DNA of 18,545 nt, taken from contig JACMJO010000137.1 in assembly GCA_014380605.1 (NCBI GenBank), forward strand, positions 1 to 18,545, in the 5' to 3' direction. The notes beneath the pieces are model-generated. The model made no database searches. It saw only the letters and a program-made list of their open reading frames with translations, and was not told the origin of the DNA. Each line of letters starts with the position of its first letter. Position 1 is the first letter of the stretch. Below are positions 6,927 through 13,436 of the stretch, one piece after another. The position numbers and the translations under genes were made by a program. This stretch comes from Fimbriimonadaceae bacterium. Its GTDB lineage: Bacteria > Armatimonadota > Fimbriimonadia > Fimbriimonadales > Fimbriimonadaceae.

Positions 6927-8348
6927 CTAACGCTCGGACGGTTGGGCTTTCAGCTTCTTCAAGGCTCTCTTCGGCGCGCCTTCTACATAGGTTTTCATGC
7001 GATAACCCTGCATCCAGGGTTCGCGCTGTCGCCACTGCCGCCACGACATCAGAATCTGTTGCCTGGAAGGCAAGTTGAGATCGCGAGCGATTCCGAGTCT
7101 TCGCATCGTCTTCACGAGCTCGGCGGCGAAGTCTGTCTGCCAGGCGAATGCGCCGTGCTGCGCCCATAGCTCAGCTTTATGATGGGTGTTGTGGCCACCC
7201 TCGCCGAGGGCGAGAATCTCAATGACCGCATTGTTGCGCGAGTTATCGGGAGTGACGAACGGCTGCTCGCCCCAGATGTGGCAAACGGAGTTAACGCCGA
7301 ACGTGACCCAGTTAAGGAAGCAGACTCGGGCCAAGGTCTCCCAGACGCTGATGCCGCCCAAATAGTAGGGCACGGTGAAGTTGACCACCAGCAGGGCAAG
7401 GTAGAAAAAGGGGTTGCTGACGAACTTAACCACCGGATCTTTCTCGATGCCGACGACCGTGTCGACCAATCGAGCCCAGCGCTTTTTGATGAGCGTTTCG
7501 GTGGAGGCCACGACGTTGCCCGCCTTGTCGCGCGCTTCCCAGTGGTAAGCATCTTCGTCGCGATAGCGGAAGGTCTTAGGATCGGGGCTGTTGGCTAAGA
7601 GATGCTCTTTCCATTGCTCGATCGACATGCCGCGAGGCTTGGTAAGGCTGGGCTCGCGGAAGGCCCACATCATGAAGGAGTGCAGGAAGGCGTTGACCTG
7701 CTCCATGAAGATCGCCCGCTTGCCTTCATCGAAGACATAGGGTGAATGGACGTCGGCAGACGTTTCGCCGAAAGCATGGTGCTTGCTGTGCTTCTTCAGC
7801 CACTCCTGCGCTGGACCCTGAACCGCCATGCCGCCCATGCTGAGCAAGATTCCCTTGACGATCGGGTGAGCCTTAAAGCTGGGGTGGGTGCCGATACGGT
7901 GGTAGCCAAGCGTTACGCCAAACCCTGCAACGGCATAGCCACCTAGGAACCAGAGGAAATGATGGCCGTGAAGGAGATAGAGCCCATAAAATGCGGGAGC
8001 AAGGAGAGCGGCGAATCCAATTCGGTAAGCAGATCTAAGGATGCGCGTTCGCCAAGCTTTTCGCACAAGCTTCGGATGTCGCCAGTTTAGAAGCTTTGAG
8101 GCTTCATAAAGCTCGCCGTAGCCACCAACCCACGGGAAACGGCGAAAGTAGGGGCGAACCCACTTGATATGGGCTCCGACCAGCATTGCGATGTAGCCCA
8201 GCGCCCCAACCGTCATCCAAAACTGCGACTGGTCTTGCAGGGCGTAGAAAAGCACAATCAGCCCTCCGATGGGCGGGAATGCCAGGAAGATGAGCACCAT
8301 AAATTGCTCAAATCGACGGTTTGGAGTTGCTATTGTTGTGTCTGCCAC
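6927..8348 (-). CDS. Membrane fatty-acyl desaturase (acyl-CoA delta-9 desaturase type)
   Basis: Introduces a double bond into a saturated acyl chain at a di-iron centre, adjusting membrane fluidity. Starts at GTG with GGAAG 6 nt upstream. All three histidine boxes are present: HRIGTH (150-155), HSKHH (187-191) and HNTHH (386-390). N353 and H357 (NSVCH) match the extra Asn and His ligands known from stearoyl-CoA desaturases. Hydrophobic spans lie around 15-35, 43-60, 110-127, 131-148, 315-332 and 338-352. At 473 residues it is longer than most bacterial members. The extra length includes a soluble stretch between boxes 2 and 3 (about 232-300, with RYRDEDAYHWEARDKAGNVV) and a basic C-terminus. 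Acyl-CoA versus phospholipid substrate cannot be settled; no electron donor gene is adjacent. Confidence 0.93.
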   Translation of the reverse strand: MADTTIATPNRRFEQFMVLIFLAFPPIGGLIVLFYALQDQSQFWMTVGALGYIAMLVGAHIKWVRPYFRRFPWVGGYGELYEASKLLNWRHPKLVRKAWRTRILRSAYRIGFAALLAPAFYGLYLLHGHHFLWFLGGYAVAGFGVTLGYHRIGTHPSFKAHPIVKGILLSMGGMAVQGPAQEWLKKHSKHHAFGETSADVHSPYVFDEGKRAIFMEQVNAFLHSFMMWAFREPSLTKPRGMSIEQWKEHLLANSPDPKTFRYRDEDAYHWEARDKAGNVVASTETLIKKRWARLVDTVVGIEKDPVVKFVSNPFFYLALLVVNFTVPYYLGGISVWETLARVCFLNWVTFGVNSVCHIWGEQPFVTPDNSRNNAVIEILALGEGGHNTHHKAELWAQHGAFAWQTDFAAELVKTMRRLGIARDLNLPSRQQILMSWRQWRQREPWMQGYRMKTYVEGAPKRALKKLKAQPSER

Positions 8349-8415
8349 GAGGTTCTTCCGTGATATACGTTCAAGGATGGTGCCACATTCGACATTGCGA
8401 TTTTGTGGCCCAACG

Positions 8416-8448
8416 CCGTCAAGAGTTGAATTTTTTCAATCTCCGTCA
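8416..8448. promoter_or_regulatory. Dyad flanked by direct repeats in the 230-nt gap upstream of the desaturase gene
   Basis: The gap 8349-8578 holds no convincing gene. Within it, TTGAATTTTTTCAA (8426-8439) is a 5-bp dyad that extends by GAG/CTC with one bulge. It is flanked by CCGTCA direct repeats at 8416-8421 and 8443-8448. The site lies 68-100 nt upstream of the desaturase GTG. It could be an operator or an AT-rich hairpin; no function is shown. Confidence 0.3.
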
Positions 8449-8578
8449 GAATTAATAACGTTCGGCATCGACGTTTGGTTGGAGCGTATCCTAATTTCGA
8501 CCTCAAATCGCGTGGCCTGGGGGTTTTGGCGGAGAAATTCGCAAGATGGATGCAACTAATCCAATACAACTATTGACG

Positions 8579-9442
8579 CTAGAAACGGACTCCCTTGATC
8601 TTGCACCGAATGTTGTACACGCTCTTCTGGGCGGTGATATAGAGCGTCTTTGCGTCTTTGTCGCCCCAGCCGCAGTTGGTAGGGTTCTCGGGGACCTCGA
8701 TCAAGCCAAGCTTGGCTCCTTTGGGATCATAGACATGGATACCGCCGCCGGCAGTGACATAAAGATTGCCCTTGACATCGACGCGCATGCCGTCTGGGCT
8801 GCCGGGAATGTTGTCGGCGAACATCCTTCCGTTTGCGAACAGGCCATCCTTGGCGACATCGAACGCCCGAACGTGATGCCTTTGTGTGTCGGCCACGTAG
8901 CAGACCTTCTCGTCGGGGGAGAAAACAACCCCGTTCGGAGTGGTGAAGTCCCTTCCCAGGGCGACAAGCTGTCCGTTCTTGCGGAGCAGAAACACGCCTC
9001 GGAAGTCGAGTTCGGGCTGATTCCTGCCCAAGCCATAAGGTGGGTCCGTGAAGTAGACGTCGCCATTTTTGCGAACAACGACGTCGTTCGGGCTGTTTAG
9101 CTTCTTGCCCTCAAACTTGTCGGCAACTACCGTTACGGAGCCATCTTTATTCGTTCGGGTCACGTTCCGCGTGCCGTGGTGGGCAGTGTACAGAAGGCCG
9201 TCGGGACCGATGGTGTTGCCGTTCGCGTTGCCACTTGGTTCTCGATAGACGGCAGCCTCGCTGCCGGTCAGGACATGAAGTTTGTTTCCGGGAATGTCGC
9301 TGAAGATTAGCTTGCCGTCTCGCCTCCAAGCTGGCCCCTCAGTGAAGATGTATCCCGTGGATACCTTTTCAACCTTGGAGCCTGGTTCGACGATCTGATT
9401 CAGGTCGATAGGAATTGCGAGCATCAGCAAGGCAACGAGCAT
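8579..9442 (-). CDS. Exported SMP-30/gluconolactonase-like beta-propeller
   Basis: A six-bladed propeller of the SMP-30/gluconolaconase/LRE family, which hydrolyses sugar lactones or related esters using a bound divalent metal. The 287 residues begin with a short hydrophobic signal sequence (MLVALLMLAIPI), pointing to the periplasm. The metal and active-site residues of the family are all in place: E35 in FTEGPAW, N119 in NSPND, N170 in TTPNGVVFSPD and D217 in GSPDGM. Other typical segments are FTDPPYGLG and YVADTQ. It lies 26 nt downstream of the LolA-like gene on the same strand, so they probably share a transcript, although their roles are not obviously linked. The start lacks a good Shine-Dalgarno and may rely on coupling. 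The actual lactone substrate is unknown. Confidence 0.92.
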   Translation of the reverse strand: MLVALLMLAIPIDLNQIVEPGSKVEKVSTGYIFTEGPAWRRDGKLIFSDIPGNKLHVLTGSEAAVYREPSGNANGNTIGPDGLLYTAHHGTRNVTRTNKDGSVTVVADKFEGKKLNSPNDVVVRKNGDVYFTDPPYGLGRNQPELDFRGVFLLRKNGQLVALGRDFTTPNGVVFSPDEKVCYVADTQRHHVRAFDVAKDGLFANGRMFADNIPGSPDGMRVDVKGNLYVTAGGGIHVYDPKGAKLGLIEVPENPTNCGWGDKDAKTLYITAQKSVYNIRCKIKGVRF

Positions 9443-9468
9443 TGCCGGATTATGGACCGTTAGACTGC

Positions 9469-10134
9469 TTAAGAGGGCAATTTCAAGAGCTTTTCATCAA
9501 CCGGAGCATTAAGTTCGAACTTCGTCACTTTGTGGTCCTGGAGCAACCGAGTCGTGTCTTCCAAGCTGTAGACCGCGGTGCGAACAATGAACTTCTTGAC
9601 GGGGTCGATGTAGTAGCGAACGAAGACCTTGCTCTTTGGCGCCTTTTCTTCAAGGATCATGTAGTCCTTGTCTTTCCAGGTTTCCTTTTTCAGAACCCTG
9701 AGCTGGCTTTCGTTCATGTTTGCGCCAGCGGTAGTGGACAGTTGCCGCTTCCAATCCCAGAAGCACAGAACCTCGAGGTTTACCGGGGCGGCGATTTGAT
9801 CAGCATCGAACTTCTCGTTCGTCACCTTGCCATCGGGAGTTTTGACGTAGCTCTTCTTCCCATCGGCGATCATCAGCAGGGAGTTTCCAGCGCCCATCGA
9901 CTTGCCGGTCATCTCGATCCTGAACGTGCCTGGGCCCTTATAGAACACCCTAGAAGTAAGGGCGTTCGCATCGCCGATCTGCTCAAGAACGCTCACGACT
10001 TCCATTCGAACGCTTTTGGCCTTGCTGTAATTGTCCCTTAGAACCTTCAACAAATCCTCGACATCTTTGTCGGCGGCAAAGGCCGGTACAACGGCGAGGG
10101 CAAGCAGGGAAATAGCAAGGGCACGCATCTTCAT
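9469..10134 (-). CDS. LolA/LolB-fold exported protein (outer-membrane lipoprotein-sorting like)
   Basis: The 221-residue product has a clear Sec signal peptide (MKMRALAISLLALAVVPAFA) with cleavage before ADKDVEDLL. The mature part is a half-barrel pattern typical of LolA-like proteins: an N-terminal helix (VEDLLKVLRDNYSKAKSVRM), strands with FYKGPGTFRIEM, LLMIADGKKSYVKTPDGK and a late YYIDPVKKFIVR strand pair. Proteins of this fold carry lipoproteins or other hydrophobic ligands across the periplasm; many distant members have unknown cargo, so true LolA function is not assured. A second ATG two codons in (10126-10128) has AGAGG at a better distance (9 nt), so the true start may be there. The gene is divergent from the DUF1287 lipoprotein gene across a 36-45 nt gap. 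Confidence 0.85.
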   Translation of the reverse strand: MKMRALAISLLALAVVPAFAADKDVEDLLKVLRDNYSKAKSVRMEVVSVLEQIGDANALTSRVFYKGPGTFRIEMTGKSMGAGNSLLMIADGKKSYVKTPDGKVTNEKFDADQIAAPVNLEVLCFWDWKRQLSTTAGANMNESQLRVLKKETWKDKDYMILEEKAPKSKVFVRYYIDPVKKFIVRTAVYSLEDTTRLLQDHKVTKFELNAPVDEKLLKLPS

Positions 10135-10179
10135 GAACCTCTATACGGTTGAAAACGTTCGTAGAGTACCGTGAGTTTT

Positions 10180-10767
10180 ATGTTTCGGTTGATTCTCTGC
10201 GCAGTCGTAGCGGGCTGTGGAGTCCAAAGCGGCACTGGACATGCCTCAGGAGGTGCGGCCAAGAAGGTCGTAGCCGGAGCGAAGATTCAGGCTAGGGAAT
10301 CTGCGGCCTATACGGTTGGCTACTTCAGAATCGGCTATCCCAATGGCGATCTGCCCCGCGACAAAGGGGTTTGTACCGATGTGGTGATTCGGGCGCTGAG
10401 GCATGCCGGTTACGACATCCAGAAACTGATCCACGAGGATATGAGGGTGCGGTTTGCTACCTATCCCAGAAGGGAAAAACGACCTGACTCCAACATCGAC
10501 CATCGGCGATGCCCGAACCAGATTTGGTTCTTTAAGAAGTACGGGAAGACGTTGACCAACAAGGTTTCGACCGAGACTTTGACCCACTGGAAGCCAGGGG
10601 ACATCGTCTATTGGAAGTTGGACAGCGGCTTAGATCACACGGGCGTCCTATCGGATCGGGTGAACGGTAAGGGAGAACCGTATGTGGTCCACAACCTGGG
10701 ACGATGCGCTGAAGAAGACGTGCTGACTAGCTGGAAGATCGTCGGGCACTATAGATACCCAAAATGA
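10180..10767 (+). CDS. DUF1287 lipoprotein, NlpC/P60-like predicted hydrolase
   Basis: This 195-residue protein begins with a short lipoprotein signal ending in V-A-G-C13, so it is probably lipid-anchored. The rest matches the DUF1287 family: YTVGYFRIGYPNGDLPRDKG, GVCTDVVIRALRHAGYDIQK, SNIDHRRCPN, WKPGDIVYWKL and HNLG. The conserved C65, H153 (LDHTG) and H171 (VVHN) would form a papain/NlpC-P60-like catalytic set. That suggests a peptidoglycan or amide hydrolase, but the family has no established substrate that I can cite. A GTG three codons upstream (10171) is an alternative start; neither has a clear Shine-Dalgarno. The intergenic strip to the divergent LolA-like gene contains a CTCTA/TAGAG dyad (10139-10143 and 10162-10166) that overlaps -10-like hexamers of both genes. 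Confidence 0.85.
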   Translation: MFRLILCAVVAGCGVQSGTGHASGGAAKKVVAGAKIQARESAAYTVGYFRIGYPNGDLPRDKGVCTDVVIRALRHAGYDIQKLIHEDMRVRFATYPRREKRPDSNIDHRRCPNQIWFFKKYGKTLTNKVSTETLTHWKPGDIVYWKLDSGLDHTGVLSDRVNGKGEPYVVHNLGRCAEEDVLTSWKIVGHYRYPK

Positions 10768-10811
10768 CCTCTTAAGTCGTGCGTAAGACAACCCGATAAA
10801 TACACCGGGCT

Positions 10812-11723
10812 ATGCACGATGCGATTGAAGTTGAAAATCTAAAGGTCCGCTATCGATCCAAGAAGGGCAAGATGGTCGATGCGGTGCAGGGCTTGAGCTT
10901 TGCCGTATCCCCGGGCGAGGTCGTTGGCTTTCTCGGTCCCAACGGAGCCGGGAAGAGCAGCACTCTGAAGGCGCTGATGGGGTTTGTCCGTCCAGCAGAG
11001 GGTCGTTGCGAAGTCTTTGGACTCGCGGCGGGATCGCTTGAGGCAAAGAAAAGGATTGGCTACCTTCCCGAAGTGGCCATGTACTACCCGTACCTGACCC
11101 CGATCGAGACGCTTTTCCTCTATGGCGAACTGCAAGGCTTGCGTGGCCGAGCCCTGAAGGAGGAGGCGCATAGACTCTTGGAGTTGGTTGGGCTGAAGGG
11201 GTCCGAGAAAAAGCTCAACAAGAGCTTGAGCAAGGGCATGCTTCAGCGGGTCGGAATCGCCCAATCTTTGCTTGGATCGCCCGACCTGCTGATCTTGGAC
11301 GAAGTCACGAGTGGACTAGACCCGGTTGGTCGGAAGGAACTTAGGCACCTTCTCAAGGAAAGGCAGAAGGCGGGGGCAACGCTGTTCTTCTCTAGTCACG
11401 AGTTAGCGGAGGTCGACATGCTGTGCGACCGCATTCTCCTCATTAACAATGGCCGACTAGTCGAGGAGCGGCTGATGGCTCCGCTCAAGGACGAGCTTCG
11501 CAACTACTCCATCGTCTTCTCCGGCAGCGCGGTTCTACACGACCTGACTCAGGAGATCGAGTCTCTGGCCGATGGCCAGATTCGAGCTAGGTTCTCAGCT
11601 AAGGAACAGCTTGTCGAAGCGATTAGCCGGTTGCAGACCTCAGGAGCGAAACTGTTGGACGTGGTTTCTCAAGAAGGTTCGCTAGAGCAGTACTTCATCG
11701 AGACGATTGAAGGGGCGGCTTGA
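10812..11723 (+). CDS. ABC-2 type transporter, ATP-binding protein
   Basis: Hydrolyses ATP to power the permease encoded next to it, probably for export. Over 303 residues it shows Walker A GPNGAGKS (42-49), signature LSKGM (139-143), Walker B LLILDE (159-164), D-loop SGLDP and the switch histidine H196 in SSHELAE. LSKGMxQR is the form typical of ABC-2 exporters of the NatA/CcmA-like group. The residue after the Walker B Glu is Val165 rather than the usual Pro. Residues about 225-303 form the C-terminal regulatory extension. The ATG at 10812 has no Shine-Dalgarno; TTAAGT and GATAAA with 17 nt between them (10772-10800) could be its promoter, leaving a leader of only a few nucleotides. The stop is 40 nt before the permease ATG. 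Confidence 0.93.
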   Translation: MHDAIEVENLKVRYRSKKGKMVDAVQGLSFAVSPGEVVGFLGPNGAGKSSTLKALMGFVRPAEGRCEVFGLAAGSLEAKKRIGYLPEVAMYYPYLTPIETLFLYGELQGLRGRALKEEAHRLLELVGLKGSEKKLNKSLSKGMLQRVGIAQSLLGSPDLLILDEVTSGLDPVGRKELRHLLKERQKAGATLFFSSHELAEVDMLCDRILLINNGRLVEERLMAPLKDELRNYSIVFSGSAVLHDLTQEIESLADGQIRARFSAKEQLVEAISRLQTSGAKLLDVVSQEGSLEQYFIETIEGAA

Positions 11724-11758
11724 GAGTCGCGAGTTTTGAGTGTCAAGTTTCGAGTTGG
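11724..11758 (+). repeat. Heptad-periodic spacer (GAGTNNN x5)
   Basis: Immediately after the ATPase stop codon the spacer reads in perfect 7-nt register: GAGTCGC, GAGTTTT, GAGTGTC, AAGTTTC, GAGTTGG, then GAATC and the permease ATG. Only one of the five units departs from GAGT, by one base. Heptanucleotide short tandem repeats are known from intergenic DNA of cyanobacteria; here it fills the gap inside an operon. Confidence 0.6.
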
Positions 11759-11763
11759 GAATC

Positions 11764-12540
11764 ATGAAATTTAGGGTTTACAAGGCATTGGCACGAGGGG
11801 TTTTCCTCGAATCGCTCCGGCGCAAGGATTTGTGGGTAGTAGCGATTCTTGGGTTTTTGATCTTGATGGGGGCAAGCGCGCTTGGATTCTTTGGGGTTCA
11901 AGGTTTGCAGGTATTTGTCAAGGACCTTGCGGTTACGGTGCTAGGCGCATTTTCGACCATCGTGGCGATCCTGACTTCAACGCGGATGCTCCCCGAGGAG
12001 ATCAAGCAGAGGACGCTTTATCCCTTGCTGAGCCGGCCCATCACCAGGCTGGACCTCCTGATCGGCAAGTTGGTCGGTTCGATCCTGGTCACCTGGATGT
12101 CTTTCTTGATCTTAGCGGCCCTTACGGCTCTTGCCCTCTTCGGCTTTGGCGTCTCGTTTGAGCTGATCATGCTTCAATACATTGTCGCCAAGATGATGGG
12201 ATTGGCCTTGGTTTGCGCTTTCGGACTGACCCTGAGCATCTACATGACGCCTGCAGCAGCCAGCACCACCGGGTTCATCTTCACATTCGGATCGGCTCTG
12301 ATCATTCGGGGTCTGACCTCTGGCTACGAACATGCCGGACCGGGCATGCAGTTCCTCTTCAAGTTTCTTAACGCCGTCCTTCCGCAGTTCACCCTCTTTG
12401 ACCTAGGCGGCAGAGCGGCTAATGTCGGCTGGGCGCCCGTGCCACTTTGGGTCATGGGATTCTTGTTAGGCTACTGGCTGTTGTATAGCTCGGGCCTTGT
12501 GGCCATCGCTTGGACTCGATTCCAAAGGAAAGCGATATGA
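11764..12540 (+). CDS. ABC-2 type transporter, permease
   Basis: A 258-residue inner-membrane protein with about six hydrophobic spans (near 23-43, 53-70, 102-124, 134-155, 160-180 and 225-247). The stretch TRMLPEEIKQRTLYPLLSRP followed by GKLVG is the hallmark cytoplasmic loop of ABC-2 permeases. It pairs with the upstream ATPase to form an exporter; the substrate is not evident. I start it at ATG 11764 (MKFRVYKALARGVFLESLRR); a GTG at 11740 in frame would add eight residues encoded by the heptad spacer and is unlikely. Its stop codon overlaps the next start (ATGA at 12537-12540), so translation of the exported TPR-like protein is coupled to it. Confidence 0.9.
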   Translation: MKFRVYKALARGVFLESLRRKDLWVVAILGFLILMGASALGFFGVQGLQVFVKDLAVTVLGAFSTIVAILTSTRMLPEEIKQRTLYPLLSRPITRLDLLIGKLVGSILVTWMSFLILAALTALALFGFGVSFELIMLQYIVAKMMGLALVCAFGLTLSIYMTPAAASTTGFIFTFGSALIIRGLTSGYEHAGPGMQFLFKFLNAVLPQFTLFDLGGRAANVGWAPVPLWVMGFLLGYWLLYSSGLVAIAWTRFQRKAI

Positions 12541-13412
12541 GGCCCTGGTTTGCCTCCTTTATGGCGCTGAGCCTGATGGCGGCAATTGGTTGGAGTACAA
12601 CCGAGGTCTCTCCGATCACAAACCCGCGCATTCGACGAGTGCAGACTGATCAGGGCGATGCGTCCATCACCGGCCAATTCCAGACGAGCGTTTCGGCGTG
12701 GCTATGGAACTACACCGAGGTCTATTTCCACAACGGAATCAAATTACGTCGCATGTCGGAGTCAGAGAAAAAGGCGAACGGCTTGGACGATGGACAGACT
12801 CATGGAACGCCCGTCATTCCTTCAGCCGACAAAGATTTCCGAAGCGTCTTTGGGGATGTCGAGCGGTCCGTCAACGCCTGGTCGATAGCCCAGAATCGAA
12901 AACAAAACGATCCGAGGCAGTGTCTTCCTTTGTTTCGGTTAATGACCTGGCTTGATCCTTACTTTGTCGAAGGATGGACGACGGGCGCGATGGTCATCGG
13001 CATGGACTATACGCCGGAATCGACTCAAAAGGCCAAGACTTTCCTGCGAGAGGGCCTTCGCCAGAATCCGGACTGCGTCGATATTCCAATGATGTTTGGA
13101 ATGCTCGAAGCAACCCGGGAAAAAGAGCTACTAAAAGCGGCAAGGTTTTTCAAGCAGGCGGTCAAGAATGGGAAAGCCAGATTTGAGGTGCTTTCCGAGA
13201 ACGAACGATCGGCATTGCAGAGCTCATATCGGTGGCTCGCCTTGGTCTATCGGAACACGGGCCAAACCGGGAAGTTGAACGACATCGTTCAAGAGGGCAT
13301 GCAACTGTTTCCCGACGACCTGGTGATGCCCAGCACGATCCGCCCGAGCATTGTGCCACCGAAGGACTACAAGCCGCCAGTAGGCGTAACGTCCCGCATG
13401 GTTCCCAAATAG
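12537..13412 (+). CDS. Exported TPR-like protein coupled to an ABC-2 exporter
   Basis: The 291 residues start at the ATG overlapping the permease stop. A hydrophobic N-terminus (WFASFMALSLMAAIGW) is a signal peptide or membrane anchor. Residues about 45-75 hold an aromatic stretch (SAWLWNYTEVYFHNGIKLRR). From about 128 to 262 helical-hairpin patterns resembling tetratricopeptide repeats appear: LFRLMTWLDPYFVEGWTTGA, TFLREGLRQNPDCVDIPMM, AARFFKQAVKNG and YRWLALVYRNTGQTGKLND. The C-terminus is Pro-rich. It has no catalytic motif. Its tight coupling to the exporter suggests a periplasm-facing scaffold or accessory of that transporter; this is inference from context. Confidence 0.85.
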   Translation: MRPWFASFMALSLMAAIGWSTTEVSPITNPRIRRVQTDQGDASITGQFQTSVSAWLWNYTEVYFHNGIKLRRMSESEKKANGLDDGQTHGTPVIPSADKDFRSVFGDVERSVNAWSIAQNRKQNDPRQCLPLFRLMTWLDPYFVEGWTTGAMVIGMDYTPESTQKAKTFLREGLRQNPDCVDIPMMFGMLEATREKELLKAARFFKQAVKNGKARFEVLSENERSALQSSYRWLALVYRNTGQTGKLNDIVQEGMQLFPDDLVMPSTIRPSIVPPKDYKPPVGVTSRMVPK

Positions 13413-13424
13413 TCGGCAAGTCTG

Positions 13425-13430
13425 TATCCT
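13425..13430 (+). promoter_or_regulatory. TATCCT, putative -10 of a leaderless transcript
   Basis: TATCCT ends 6 nt before the hydrolase ATG at 13437. At that spacing transcription would begin at or next to the start codon. No Shine-Dalgarno is present. A weak TTCCCA lies 18 nt upstream as a possible -35. Confidence 0.45.
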
Positions 13431-13436
13431 TGCGGC

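Noticed and set aside
8546..9100. 184-residue plus-strand open frame opposite the SMP-30-like gene
   Set aside because: It overlaps a gene with all SMP-30 metal ligands in the other strand and has no motif or Shine-Dalgarno of its own.
9415..10041. 208-residue plus-strand open frame opposite the LolA-like gene
   Set aside because: The minus strand has a signal peptide and a recognisable fold; the plus-strand product has none.
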